Shown: one piece after another, positions 1 through 9,407 of the stretch
Position numbering within the stretch: the first letter of the stretch is position 1
Layout of the letters: every line of letters starts with the position of its first letter
Origin: Nonlabens sp. Ci31
GTDB lineage: Bacteria; Bacteroidota; Bacteroidia; Flavobacteriales; Flavobacteriaceae
Length of the DNA stretch: 64,000 bases
NCBI RefSeq assembly: GCF_012974865.1
Contig: NZ_CP043633.1
Coordinates: 620,001 to 684,000 of the forward strand
Direction: 5' to 3'
Notes under the pieces: generated by a model
The model's database searches: none
Seen by the model: the letters and a program-made list of their open reading frames with translations, nothing else
What the model was told of the DNA's origin: nothing
Translations under genes and position numbers: made by a program

Positions 1-2608
1 AAGCTTTGAGCTTAACTGTCGCCTTATCCTTAGCAAATTTATAGCCTAGACTCCCAATGAGAACAAAGGAGTCATCATCAAAATCGCCAGTAATATTACC
101 AAACTTGTTGTACTCTCCTCTTATCCCAAGAATCACATGTTCTGGCCACAGCGTCGTAATGTCAAGAGCGACTCTTTGATTTACAAAATCTTGCTCTGTG
201 ATGGAGGTGATATCGTATTGTGTTCTGTTAGCACTTATCTCATATTCCAACTCTACATCTATATAGTCTTGTAAAGAATATTCAAAAGATATTCCCGGGG
301 TGAAACTATAGTTTTCTGACTGAAAAGCAGTACCGTTAGTAAAGCCTTTGTTTAAGGATAAATTTCCATTCAGACTTAGATCAACACCTATTTCTCTGGC
401 ATCCTTTTTCCATGTTTTTGCAAACCTGGTGTATAAATAACCATTATATTCTCCATTGATATTTGTGTAGGTAGTGGTTCTAATAAGATCAGCGTCTGTG
501 GTAGAGATTGCAGCGACGCTATTATCTGTATAGGTAAAACCTCCACCAGAATAGAAACCAGATCCTTTTTCCCAATCATATCGACTTAAATTAAAGTAGA
601 TATTATGTTGCTGGCTGGCATCCAGATCTGGATTACCTATCACTATATTTTGCGGGTTGGTTCTATCTTCTACTGGCTGCAACTGTCTTACACTGGGCAC
701 ATTGATACTATTGCTATAATTCACATAAGCTCTACCGTATTTACCGAATTTATAATTCACATTTGCTCTAACATATGGGTCTGTAAACTCTTTATCAAAA
801 CTAGTATTGAGCAAAATGTCTTCACTCTCTAAAGTTTGATGTATAACTCCAGCATATACGTCCAATCGGAGATCTCCTTTGTTATAACGCAATCCTAAAC
901 TAGGTCTTTGCTGCGTATTCTTCACCTCATAATCGTTACTTAAGGTGTTATTAAAAAACAAATCTCCAGAACCATCTCTATCAAAAATGCTTCTTTTATT
1001 TTCTTGATTACCCGTCTCTACGTTGTAATTTAAAGCAAGCCCTAGCGCATCGGTAAGTTTCTTATTAAAGTATGGCGTAAAAGAAAAACTAGAGCTTTTT
1101 GAGTTGTTATTGATAAGTTGATCTTGAATTACCGGAGTTTCTGGATTAGAAAATTCATCAAAAGTAGTACGTGTACTATTAAAATCACTTTGAGCATCAC
1201 TTTGATTTGTATTGGCATTCCCATAAAAGCCAAAATAGGTTCCCTTTTCTAGAGTTTTCCTAGAGAAAGAAAAATTTGCTCCCAAAGACTGGTTATCAGA
1301 ATCTGAAGTGCTGGAAGTACTCACCTCGTTTATAGCAGCGCCACTTTCATCGCTTGAGATAGAGCTGCTTGTGTTGTTACTGAAGTTATTAGAAAGATTG
1401 ACATTAGGCCTGATATTAAACGAAGTAAGTGTGTCTGGCTTCACTTCTATACGACCGCTTATTCGATGACTGTCTCCCAAACGATCACCACGGTTAGAAC
1501 TTTCTGTAATAAAAGTACGGTCTGGTAAGAAGGTTTCCCGACGACTGTCAGCGGCAGACCTTGTGTCGTTACCGCCATAAAAGTAATTCATTTGGGCGCT
1601 TACTGTTTCACCCCAATCGTTTGACACATTTAGGCCGGCACTATCGCTAGAGGTAATACCACCGCTACCACCAAAATTCTGCCCATTGATACCAAAACTC
1701 CCATTGCTACTTCTCGAAATAGAATAAGCGCTGCTGCCCATCGCATCATAAATCTCGTCAAAAGAGAATCCTGGACTATTGATATTATTGCTACTCCCTA
1801 AGACGCTCAATTTAAAATCATTGTTGAAGTAGTTGGCAATTCCGCTCATGGAATACCGTTCATCAGTCCCTCCACCGGCGGTAAGTCTAGAGAACCAACC
1901 TTTATTTTTATCTTCATCTATAGTGATGTTGATTTCGCTAGCATTGGCATCACCAGCTTCTCCAGTGGCTTTTTGAGTATCGGTTTTTGACTCTGTTACT
2001 TGGATTTTGTCAATGATCTCTTTCGGTAAGTTTTTCAGTGCTATTTGAGGATCATCACCAAAAAATTCTTTCCCATTTACTAAAATCCTTGACACCTCTT
2101 TACCATTTACGGTAATCTTTCCATCTTTATCTACTTCTACTCCTGGCAGTTCTTTCATGACGTCTTCCAAAGTAGCGTCAGCCCTTGTATTGAAAGACTT
2201 TGCATTAAATTCTAATGTGTCTTTTTTAACAGTAATAGGCGCTTTTCGAGCAGTAATCAGAATACCATTTAGTGCTTCTATATCACTACTTAAAATAATT
2301 TCTCCTAAATCTAGATCGCGACCGTCCGTAAGATTGATAAAAGCAGTGTAATTTTTATAACCTTGAAATGAAGTGATGAAGTTTACTTTTTCATAAGCGG
2401 TATTAGCTGTTAACGTAAAAACACCCTCAGCATCTGTAATGGAATAGGCTATTAGTGTCGAGTCTTTAACACTTTCTAGATATACAGTAGCGCTTTGTAG
2501 CTTTTCATTAGTAATAGAATCTTTAACAACCCCTATAATATTGAATTGTTGTGCTGTTACTGTAACGCAAGACGTCACTATAAAAATGATAGCAAGAAAT
2601 AATCTCAT
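1..2608 (-). CDS. TonB-dependent receptor-like outer membrane beta-barrel protein (3' end outside window)
   Basis: The reading frame is open from an ATG at 2608 to the left edge (at least 869 residues), so the C-terminus is missing. It begins with a signal peptide (MRLFLAIIFIVTSC...TAQ), then a carboxypeptidase-regulatory-like segment (about residues 20-105, VVKDSITNEKLQSATVYLES), a plug-like region with VMKELPGVEVDKDGKITVNG and ILVNGKEFFGDDP, and then a long Ser/Asn-rich barrel of alternating strands. This matches the flavobacterial outer membrane beta-barrel family (OMP_b-brl_3 type), a relative of TonB-dependent receptors. No SusD partner is visible and the substrate cannot be inferred. 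It ends the minus-strand run at the left edge and is separated from der by a bidirectional terminator. I checked the N-terminal frame base by base and the rest by eye; no break was found. Confidence 0.85.
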   Translation of the reverse strand, partial: MRLFLAIIFIVTSCVTVTAQQFNIIGVVKDSITNEKLQSATVYLESVKDSTLIAYSITDAEGVFTLTANTAYEKVNFITSFQGYKNYTAFINLTDGRDLDLGEIILSSDIEALNGILITARKAPITVKKDTLEFNAKSFNTRADATLEDVMKELPGVEVDKDGKITVNGKEVSRILVNGKEFFGDDPQIALKNLPKEIIDKIQVTESKTDTQKATGEAGDANASEINITIDEDKNKGWFSRLTAGGGTDERYSMSGIANYFNNDFKLSVLGSSNNINSPGFSFDEIYDAMGSSAYSISRSSNGSFGINGQNFGGSGGITSSDSAGLNVSNDWGETVSAQMNYFYGGNDTRSAADSRRETFLPDRTFITESSNRGDRLGDSHRISGRIEVKPDTLTSFNIRPNVNLSNNFSNNTSSSISSDESGAAINEVSTSSTSDSDNQSLGANFSFSRKTLEKGTYFGFYGNANTNQSDAQSDFNSTRTTFDEFSNPETPVIQDQLINNNSKSSSFSFTPYFNKKLTDALGLALNYNVETGNQENKRSIFDRDGSGDLFFNNTLSNDYEVKNTQQRPSLGLRYNKGDLRLDVYAGVIHQTLESEDILLNTSFDKEFTDPYVRANVNYKFGKYGRAYVNYSNSINVPSVRQLQPVEDRTNPQNIVIGNPDLDASQQHNIYFNLSRYDWEKGSGFYSGGGFTYTDNSVAAISTTDADLIRTTTYTNINGEYNGYLYTRFAKTWKKDAREIGVDLSLNGNLSLNKGFTNGTAFQSENYSFTPGISFEYSLQDYIDVELEYEISANRTQYDITSITEQDFVNQRVALDITTLWPEHVILGIRGEYNKFGNITGDFDDDSFVLIGSLGYKFAKDKATVKLKA

Positions 2609-2745
2609 AAAAATCAAGCTTTAGTTAGTTCACTTTGGTTAAGAAGTTAACGCAATGATATTAGGAAAATTTTGCTGTAAAAGGCCTCTTAACAGTTTGT
2701 TAAGAAAAAACCTGTCTGACGGCCTGCTGATTTAAAAAAATGACC

Positions 2746-2778
2746 AAAAAAAGCACCCTATTATAGGGTGCTTTTTTT
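2746..2778. terminator. Bidirectional intrinsic terminator
   Basis: Fifteen-base arms (A7 GCACCCTA / TAGGGTGC T7) around a 3-base loop. Runs of seven A and seven T flank the GC stem, so it works in either direction. It lies just past the stop of der (minus strand). Confidence 0.85.
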
Positions 2779-2797
2779 ATGTCCATCTCAAAACGTA

Positions 2798-4099
2798 TTA
2801 TTTCTTTCTCATATAAACACTGATAGGTACACCGTGAAAATCAAAATGCTTTCTAAGCTGATTTTCTAAATATCTTTTATAGCTATCTCTTACATATTGA
2901 GGTAGGTTACAGAAAAAAGCAAACTGTGGCTGCGGTGTAGGCAACTGTGTTACAAACTTAATTTTTACAAATTTACCTTTCAATGATGGCGGCGGATACT
3001 TCTCTATTAATGGAAGCAATATCTCATTAAGCTGACTGGTTTTTATTTTTTTAGTACGGTTATTATAAACAGTAACAGCCGTTTCTATAGCTTTGTGTAT
3101 ACGTTGCTTATTCAGTACCGAAATAAAGACAATAGGCACATCTGTAAACGGCTCCATTTCCTCTCTGATCTTCGCTTCAAACTCCTTAGCCGTATTGGTC
3201 TCCTTATCGACAAGGTCCCATTTATTAACCAGTACAACGATACCTTTTCGGTTGCGCTGTGCCAGCCAAAATATATTTTGTACCTGTCCATCAAAGCCTC
3301 TTGTTGCATCCAGCATAACGATACAAACATCACAATGTTCAATGGCTCTTACGCTACGCATCACACTGTAAAACTCTAAATCCTCACGTACTTTCTTTTT
3401 TCTTCTAATTCCAGCTGTGTCCACCAGATTAAAATCAAAGCCAAAACGATTGTACTTGGTATCTATAGAATCGCGAGTCGTTCCTGCAATATCAGTAACG
3501 ATGTACCTCTCTTCTCCTATCAATGCATTGATAAAAGAACTCTTCCCAGCGTTAGGTCTTCCGACTACTGCAAATCGCGGTAGGTCATCTCTTACTTCCT
3601 CTTCGGTTTCTGGCAGTATTTTTACGAGATCATCAAGTAAATCTCCAGTTCCACTTCCATTCATACTAGAAATAGAGTAATACTCCCCTAGACCTAGATT
3701 ATAAAACTCGTAAGCATCTTGTTCCCGCTGGTTATTATCTACTTTATTCACCACTAGAAAAACAGGCTTTGTCACTTTACGTAAAAGCTCAGCAACATCT
3801 TCATCCATAGGAGTGATTCCATCTTCAGCATTTACCATAAAAAGAATAGCATCTGCTTCGTCTATGGCGAGCTCTACTTGATGATCGATTTCTGTTTCAA
3901 AAACATCCTCACTTCCGATCACGTAACCACCGGTGTCGATAAGAGAAAATTCCTTACCGTTCCAGTCACTTCTTCCATAGTGTCTATCTCTTGTGACACC
4001 ACTTACGGAATCAGTAATCGCCTCTCTTCTTTGAATCATACGATTAAAAAGAGTGGACTTACCTACATTAGGTCTCCCTACAATTGCTACTATACTCAT
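2798..4099 (-). CDS. der: Ribosome biogenesis GTPase Der (EngA)
   Basis: A 433-residue protein with two tandem GTPase domains and a C-terminal KH-like domain, the normal Der architecture. The first P-loop is GRPNVGKST at residues 8-16 with NKVD near 118. The second is GRPNAGKSS near 180, followed by VDTAGIRRK and NKWD. Der acts in 50S ribosomal subunit assembly in the cytoplasm and is normally essential. The start ATG follows a TACCTTTG promoter element by about 20 bases, and the gene ends at a strong terminator, so it is probably monocistronic. No frame problem is seen, and several shorter open frames on the other strand are shadows of it. Confidence 0.97.
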   Translation of the reverse strand: MSIVAIVGRPNVGKSTLFNRMIQRREAITDSVSGVTRDRHYGRSDWNGKEFSLIDTGGYVIGSEDVFETEIDHQVELAIDEADAILFMVNAEDGITPMDEDVAELLRKVTKPVFLVVNKVDNNQREQDAYEFYNLGLGEYYSISSMNGSGTGDLLDDLVKILPETEEEVRDDLPRFAVVGRPNAGKSSFINALIGEERYIVTDIAGTTRDSIDTKYNRFGFDFNLVDTAGIRRKKKVREDLEFYSVMRSVRAIEHCDVCIVMLDATRGFDGQVQNIFWLAQRNRKGIVVLVNKWDLVDKETNTAKEFEAKIREEMEPFTDVPIVFISVLNKQRIHKAIETAVTVYNNRTKKIKTSQLNEILLPLIEKYPPPSLKGKFVKIKFVTQLPTPQPQFAFFCNLPQYVRDSYKRYLENQLRKHFDFHGVPISVYMRKK

Positions 4100-4119
4100 G
4101 ATGGCATTTTTTGCGTTTG

Positions 4120-4127
4120 CAAAGGTA
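4120..4127 (-). promoter_or_regulatory. Promoter -7 element of der
   Basis: The minus strand reads TACCTTTGC, which fits the Bacteroidota -7 consensus TAnnTTTG, 20 bases before the der ATG. A clear -33 TTG is not obvious. Confidence 0.55.
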
Positions 4128-4365
4128 GTTTTTTATTGAGTATCAGAGCAGTTGCTTTAATAAGATGTTTGATAAATGTTCCGCTTTCTATTTTCTATTT
4201 TGAAAATAGAAGTTCATCTTAAAGTAGCTCAAGGCGAAAACGGAATAAATACAAACTTCACAACCCTTTATGAAGTGCTTTTTTTGGTTTTAAAACCTGT
4301 TTTAATTAAAACGAAATAGGTATATCTAAGAGGGAATGTACCTATTAATTATAGAGAAGAACTCC

Positions 4366-5343
4366 TTACTTTTTGCGATCTATCACGTAATCCACCATTT
4401 TCAAAAGCGATTCTTTATATACAGAATGCGGATAAGTATTTAATATCTCCAGTGCTTCTTGTTTATAGTGATACATAGCGGTAATGGCATAATCCAGCCC
4501 ACCGTTATCCTTCACATAGTCGATGACCTCGCGCACTCTAGCTTTATCGCGATTGTGCCTTTTAACAGAGTTGATCAACCATTTTTTATTTTTGGGAGTA
4601 GCTGTTTGGAGGCAGTGAATAAGAGGTAAGGTCATTTTTTGTTCCTTGATATCGATACCAGTAGGTTTTCCTATACGCTGGTTACCATAATCAAAAAGGT
4701 CGTCCTTGATCTGGAATGCTACACCTATTAGCTCTCCAAATTTGCGCATCTTCTCTACATCTTCACTTTCTGGAGCGATAGAGCAAGCGCCCAAACTGCA
4801 GCAAGCCGCAATTAAAGTTGCGGTTTTTTTACCTATGATATCAAAATAGACGTCTTCTGTAATGTCCAGTCTTCTCGCCTTTTCTATCTGCAGCAATTCT
4901 CCTTCACTCATCTCGCGTACTGCAACACTTATTATTTGTAACAAGTCGAAGTCTTTGTTATCAATGCTGAGCAGCAGCCCTTTAGAGAGCAAATAATCAC
5001 CGACCAAAACGGCAATTTTATTTTTCCATAAAGCATTTACCGAGAAGAATCCCCTGCGTTTTAAGCTATCATCGACCACATCATCGTGAACTAAGGTAGC
5101 AGTATGAATTAATTCAATAACAGAGGCACCGCGATAGGTACGCTCATTTACCTGTCCTTTACCTACCATTTTTGCCACTAAAAAAACAAACATGGGACGC
5201 ATTTGTTTTCCTTTACGGTTTACTATAAAATGAGTAATACGATTGAGCAATGCGATACGAGAGGCCATGGATAGGTGAAACTTCTTTTCAAAAAGTTCCA
5301 TTTCATGAGCTATAGGCTCCTTAATTTGCTCCACAATTTTCAT
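4366..5343 (-). CDS. All-trans polyprenyl diphosphate synthase
   Basis: A 325-residue trans-prenyltransferase. The first aspartate-rich motif is in LVHDDVVDDS (about residue 88) and the second in FQIKDDLFDYG (about residue 210); both bind the Mg-diphosphate of the allylic substrate. The family elongates farnesyl diphosphate with isopentenyl diphosphate to make the side chain of menaquinone, as IspB/IspA relatives do. I chose the ATG at 5343 rather than the in-frame TTG at 5352 because the TTG lies in the promoter element TATATTTGC, which leaves almost no leader. The chain length made cannot be read from the sequence. The gene lies between der and a T9SS cargo gene with its own promoter upstream. 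Confidence 0.92.
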   Translation of the reverse strand: MKIVEQIKEPIAHEMELFEKKFHLSMASRIALLNRITHFIVNRKGKQMRPMFVFLVAKMVGKGQVNERTYRGASVIELIHTATLVHDDVVDDSLKRRGFFSVNALWKNKIAVLVGDYLLSKGLLLSIDNKDFDLLQIISVAVREMSEGELLQIEKARRLDITEDVYFDIIGKKTATLIAACCSLGACSIAPESEDVEKMRKFGELIGVAFQIKDDLFDYGNQRIGKPTGIDIKEQKMTLPLIHCLQTATPKNKKWLINSVKRHNRDKARVREVIDYVKDNGGLDYAITAMYHYKQEALEILNTYPHSVYKESLLKMVDYVIDRKK

Positions 5344-5349
5344 AAGCTG

Positions 5350-5357
5350 CAAATATA
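5350..5357 (-). promoter_or_regulatory. Promoter -7 element of the polyprenyl synthase gene
   Basis: TATATTTG on the minus strand, 6 bases before the ATG at 5343. The mRNA leader should be very short or absent, which supports the chosen start. Confidence 0.6.
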
Positions 5358-5441
5358 ATGATAGTCAAAATGCAATCCTTGTGCTGTAACTTAACATTTA
5401 GATTTAAGATAGCAATTCTTTAAAGAATGCGATGATGACAT

Positions 5442-5475
5442 AAAAAAGGTAGCCTCTTTTAAAGGCTACCTTTTT
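5442..5475. terminator. Intrinsic terminator between two minus-strand genes
   Basis: AAAAAAGGTAGCCT pairs with AGGCTACCTTTTT around a short loop. It sits about 30 bases beyond the stop of the T9SS cargo gene and is flanked by A and T runs on both sides. Confidence 0.8.
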
Positions 5476-5504
5476 ACAATTGTAAGCTTAGTATAAATAC
5501 TAAC

Positions 5505-6587
5505 TTATTCTTTTATAAACTTTCTAGAAACAGTTCCTTCCTTATTGGAAATGTTCAAAATATAAAGCCCCGGTTTCAACTCCTGAACATTAGTAGTTAC
5601 GTTGTTAGCATCTACCTCAAGTGATTTGATCAACCTTCCATTAAGATCAACGATGTCTACAGCCGTGAATTGTTGAGTATCACTAGTAATATTAAGGATG
5701 TCTGTCGTTGGGTTAGGATATACTCTTACACTAACATCATTTAATAACTCTTCACTAGTAGTTAATAAATCGCTAGTAACTACTGCCTCTGCTTTAAAAT
5801 CAAAAAATGATCTAGTTGCAGCAAGTGCATTAGGAGTTGTTGGTGGAGTTGCAGTTGCACTAAATGGAGCTGCGGTTACCACGAAATTTAATTCAGTAGG
5901 AACTAAACCTGATAAATAAACTGCAGAATTAACACTAATATTACCAGCAGTAGGATCTAACTTCCATAACACTTCACCAGTTACAACATTGTAAGACATA
6001 CCTAATGAATAGGTTGTGTTTGCCATTAAAGATAATCCTCCTGTAGCAAAATTGATATTAAAGTTACCAATACTACCACCGTTATTTAACCTAGCCTGAC
6101 CTGTTAGTATCCCAGTGTCTGTGGAATAAAAATAACCTACTATAGGGTTAAATGCAGTATCATATAGAGTCATACCTACTCTAGTTCTACTTGTAGTTAC
6201 AGGTCCCGTATTAAAGGTATATTCAATATCAATTACATCATTACCAGCAGTTCTTGCTGTCCAACTTGTATCTAAACCTGCTTGCCATAAAAACCTACCA
6301 CCTTCATTACCGTTAGGTCCAGTTATGTCAACAGTTTGATTTGCAGCACCTGCGGCAGAAGCTATAACAAAATTGCTATTACCTGCATTGGTAGTTGTAG
6401 TGGTAGTAGAAGTTGCGGCGCCATTACTTGCAAAGGTAAGAAAACTAGCTTGACCTGCTGTTGAACCGTCAAAGGCTGTTCCGACATTACCCAAGGTAAG
6501 ATTGTCAAATGTTTCTTGTTGTAACACCTGACCAGAAGAGGTCAGACTAACAGCAAACGCTCCAATTAAGAGTAGTGTTTTTTTCAT
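5505..6587 (-). CDS. Secreted protein with type IX secretion C-terminal sorting domain
   Basis: A 360-residue protein with a signal peptide (MKKTLLLIGAFAVSLTSSGQ) and a C-terminal Por/T9SS sorting domain of about 75 residues, recognised by VYPNPTTDILNIT, the middle LNGRLIKS and the end RKFIKE. The body (about 30-270) is Thr/Ser/Asn/Gly-rich and beta-predicted, with a PEP-like start (QETFDNLTLGNVGTAFDG), and I do not recognise a catalytic domain. It is likely exported through the type IX system and attached to the cell surface or released. It stands alone between terminators. Function beyond export is unknown. Confidence 0.85.
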   Translation of the reverse strand: MKKTLLLIGAFAVSLTSSGQVLQQETFDNLTLGNVGTAFDGSTAGQASFLTFASNGAATSTTTTTTNAGNSNFVIASAAGAANQTVDITGPNGNEGGRFLWQAGLDTSWTARTAGNDVIDIEYTFNTGPVTTSRTRVGMTLYDTAFNPIVGYFYSTDTGILTGQARLNNGGSIGNFNINFATGGLSLMANTTYSLGMSYNVVTGEVLWKLDPTAGNISVNSAVYLSGLVPTELNFVVTAAPFSATATPPTTPNALAATRSFFDFKAEAVVTSDLLTTSEELLNDVSVRVYPNPTTDILNITSDTQQFTAVDIVDLNGRLIKSLEVDANNVTTNVQELKPGLYILNISNKEGTVSRKFIKE

Positions 6588-6893
6588 TGTTTTGGATTTT
6601 ACTGTAAAAATAATAAAATAAAGTAGGCTTTGATAAAAGTTATGTTAAAAAGAGCAGAATAACTATTTGAATTTCAATAGCTAAGACAGTAATAAAATAG
6701 ATCAAGAACAGGGTTATTTGTCTAAATACCTTATAAATATATGTATAAATCATTCCAAATACAGGTGGTTTAGACTTCATATTATAAATTTAGAAATAAA
6801 GTTATGCGAACTAATCTTTAATATTGCAGTTCTATTTATAAATAAACACCCCGTTTCAAGACGATCAAACTGTTGCCTTTTAAAATTTCCAGC
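6588..6893. other. Divergent intergenic region
   Basis: 306 bases between the T9SS cargo gene (minus) and the sulfotransferase-like gene (plus). It must hold two divergent promoters, but I see no perfect TAnnTTTG box and no RNA or coding signal. Confidence 0.5.
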
Positions 6894-8225
6894 ATGTACT
6901 CCAAAGTAATTTTCATACTTCTTAGTTGCGTAATACTCTATTCTTGTAAAGATAATGACGACACTATTGCTGTTCCAGAAGATATCCCACAGAGTAATAT
7001 TACCGTTTATAATCAGGATCAACTGACAGATGATGATGTTTTAATTTCTCCCTTTAGAGGTAATTCATCCTTTTTAATGAATCGATTAGGGACTGTTTTA
7101 CACCGTTGGTCCAGTGCTGAGTCTACCTTAATGGGGTATTTAAGGGAAGATGGTTCTGTGGTGCGTTCTATAGTTACTGGTGTCGATAACGGCATCACTA
7201 TAGGAGGAAAAACTGGAGCCATTGAAATTATTGATAAAGACAATAATCAAATATGGAAATGGACCTTAGACAGCAGTACAGAAGCCTTACATCACGATAT
7301 CGCTCTCCTGCCTAACGGGCATATTTTAGCTTCTGTATGGGTCGTTAAAGATCGAGCGACATGTATTGCAAATGGTAGAGACCCCAGTTCTCTAGTAGCA
7401 GACCGACTGGTCATCGATAAAGTAATAGAAATTGAACCTGTGGGCACTGATCAAGCAAATATTGTTTGGGAATGGTCCTTATGGAATCATTTGGTACAAG
7501 ATTTTGATGCTTCCCAACTGAATTTTGGAGATGCAAGTAATGGAAGCCTATTTGACATCAATCAATCTACAGAAGGTGAAAATTTCACTCATGTCAATGG
7601 TTTGGATTACATCCCATCATTAGATCAAATAATTTTAAACAGTAGAGTACTTAACGAATTTATCATCATAGATCACGGTATAACTACAGCAGAGGCTGCT
7701 TCTAATACTGGTGGTAGGTACAATAAAGGTGGGGAAATCCTTTACAGATGGGGGAATCCTGAATCTTACAATTCTGGAACGAGCCTGGACCGACAGCTAC
7801 ATGACCAGCACGATGCTACCTTTGTAGGTAATAACAGTTTATCTAGAGGTACTTTTTTAGTTTTTGACAATCAAGACGATCCTAATTTCTCTACGGTTAA
7901 AGAAATCTCTATCAATGTCACAGCAGATGGAGTTTATGATGCGATACCGTCTACAGGCAATAGTCCTGCTTCTCCTACATGGAGTTACTCTAGCGACGAG
8001 ATCTACTCGGCTAGAACCTCTGGAGCACAGCGACTATCCTCAGGCAATACGTTAATAACCAGCACCTCTGGAGCTATTATACGAGAGGTAAATTATGAGA
8101 ACGAAGTGCTTTGGGAGTTTGATGCCAGGATAGCGGTTGATGGCGTATTAGAAATAGATTCTTCGGGATTTAAGTCTAGAAGTTACGAGAGAAATTACCC
8201 AGGAGTAACCGCCTTGGGACTTTAA
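6894..8225 (+). CDS. Arylsulfotransferase (ASST)-like lipoprotein
   Basis: 443 residues from the ATG at 6894. An upstream in-frame TTG at 6873 would add seven residues ahead of the lipoprotein signal and is unlikely. The signal ends in a lipobox (VILYSC, Cys18), so the protein is probably membrane-anchored. The body is a repetitive beta protein with DNNQIWKWTLD, HHDIALLPNGHILAS, HVNGLDYIPSLDQII and HDQHDATFVGN. This is the propeller-like pattern and His-containing loops of the arylsulfotransferase families (PF05935/PF14269), which move sulfate between phenolic compounds. The family call is firm but the substrate is unknown. It is the only plus-strand gene in the first 28 kb and ends at its own terminator. 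Confidence 0.75.
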   Translation: MYSKVIFILLSCVILYSCKDNDDTIAVPEDIPQSNITVYNQDQLTDDDVLISPFRGNSSFLMNRLGTVLHRWSSAESTLMGYLREDGSVVRSIVTGVDNGITIGGKTGAIEIIDKDNNQIWKWTLDSSTEALHHDIALLPNGHILASVWVVKDRATCIANGRDPSSLVADRLVIDKVIEIEPVGTDQANIVWEWSLWNHLVQDFDASQLNFGDASNGSLFDINQSTEGENFTHVNGLDYIPSLDQIILNSRVLNEFIIIDHGITTAEAASNTGGRYNKGGEILYRWGNPESYNSGTSLDRQLHDQHDATFVGNNSLSRGTFLVFDNQDDPNFSTVKEISINVTADGVYDAIPSTGNSPASPTWSYSSDEIYSARTSGAQRLSSGNTLITSTSGAIIREVNYENEVLWEFDARIAVDGVLEIDSSGFKSRSYERNYPGVTALGL

Positions 8226-8236
8226 AATACGCGTAT

Positions 8237-8281
8237 AAAAAAGCTGGAACCGTTCTTTAGACAAGAATAGTTCCAGCTTTT
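8237..8281. terminator. Convergent terminator between the sulfotransferase-like gene and rlmN
   Basis: AAAAAAGCTGGAAC pairs with GTTCCAGCTTTT; the loop holds a second small stem (TTCTT/AAGAA). A and T runs on both sides make it usable by both convergent genes. Confidence 0.8.
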
Positions 8282-8294
8282 ATATTTTAATAAC

Positions 8295-9338
8295 CTACTG
8301 TTTATTTGCTAATTGGCCGCAAGCAGCGTCTATATCTTTACCTCTACTACGCCTTACATTAACCACGATTCGGCTGCGTTCTAATAGTGTTTTATACATG
8401 TCAATAGCTTTACTACTGGCTTGTTCAAACCTATCATCATCTATGGAATTGTACTCAATGATATTTACTTTACATGGAATCACCTTACAGAATTTGATGA
8501 GCTCGTGCACATCTTCTTCTGTATCGTTGATGCCTTTCCAAACTACGTATTCATAAGTAACCCTTGTTCCTGTCTTCTCATACCAGTACTTCAATGCTTC
8601 CTTGATATCAGCAAGTGGAAACTGCTCGTTAAAAGGCATGATTTTGGTTCTTTTTTCATCGATAGCACTGTGTAAGGATAGTGCCAGATTAAATTTAGGA
8701 CCATCGTCAGCCAGTTTCATCATCATTTTAGGGACACCACTAGTAGAAAGGGTGATGCGCTTAGGAGACATCCCAAGTCCGTCTTCACTAGTTATTTTTT
8801 CTATGGACTTCAAGACGTTATTATAATTCATCAAGGGCTCTCCCATTCCCATAAATACAATATTTGATAAGGGAATGTTGTGATACAACCTACTTTGCTG
8901 ATCTATCGCAATTACCTGATCATAAATCTCATCAGGTTGCAAGTTACGCATGCGCTTTAATCTGGCGGTAGCACAAAAGGCACAATTTAAACTACAACCT
9001 ACTTGGGAGGAAACACAGGCGGTGGTTCGAGTATCTGTTGGGATCAATACCGACTCTACGGTCAATCCATCGTGTAGTTTAACCGCATTTTTTATAGTAC
9101 CATCTGTACTTCTTTGCATGTCATCCACCTTGATATGATTGATGGTAAAATGCGCTTCTAGGAAGGCTCTGGTTTCTTTAGAAAGATTAGTCATCGCATC
9201 AAAGGAATGCGCACCTTTTTTCCATAACCATTCGTATATCTGGTTACCTCTAAAAGCCTGATCGCCATTATCTACAAAAAAGTCTCTTAACTGTTCTTTA
9301 GTTAAAGCTCTGATATCTTTCTTTTTTTCTTTCAACAT
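8295..9338 (-). CDS. rlmN: 23S rRNA / tRNA adenine C2-methyltransferase RlmN
   Basis: A 347-residue radical SAM enzyme that methylates C2 of A2503 in 23S rRNA and A37 of some tRNAs. The 4Fe-4S cluster motif is CSLNCAFC (about residues 108-115). The C-terminal resolving cysteine lies in DIDAACGQL and the mechanistic region in GMGEPLMNY. I chose the ATG at 9338. An in-frame TTG at 9362 would add eight residues but overlaps the promoter box TAATTTTG. Length and motifs fit the family with nothing missing. The gene appears monocistronic, convergent with the upstream-coordinate sulfotransferase-like gene. Confidence 0.96.
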   Translation of the reverse strand: MLKEKKKDIRALTKEQLRDFFVDNGDQAFRGNQIYEWLWKKGAHSFDAMTNLSKETRAFLEAHFTINHIKVDDMQRSTDGTIKNAVKLHDGLTVESVLIPTDTRTTACVSSQVGCSLNCAFCATARLKRMRNLQPDEIYDQVIAIDQQSRLYHNIPLSNIVFMGMGEPLMNYNNVLKSIEKITSEDGLGMSPKRITLSTSGVPKMMMKLADDGPKFNLALSLHSAIDEKRTKIMPFNEQFPLADIKEALKYWYEKTGTRVTYEYVVWKGINDTEEDVHELIKFCKVIPCKVNIIEYNSIDDDRFEQASSKAIDMYKTLLERSRIVVNVRRSRGKDIDAACGQLANKQ

Positions 9339-9359
9339 AGGGTATAAAAAAACGCATTG

Positions 9360-9367
9360 CAAAATTA
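9360..9367 (-). promoter_or_regulatory. Promoter -7 element of rlmN
   Basis: TAATTTTGC on the minus strand, about 20 bases before the ATG at 9338. It fits TAnnTTTG and decides against the TTG start at 9362. Confidence 0.55.
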
Positions 9368-9407
9368 CATGATCTTACAACGCGTTTGGTATGAATTCTG
9401 AAGTTTC

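Noticed and set aside
3093..3680. Several plus-strand frames opposite der
   Set aside because: All are shadows of der; none has a promoter or recognisable protein.
4255..4283. Hairpin ACTTCA/TGAAGT followed by seven T on the plus strand
   Set aside because: No plus-strand gene precedes it and the stem is only six pairs; probably not a real terminator.
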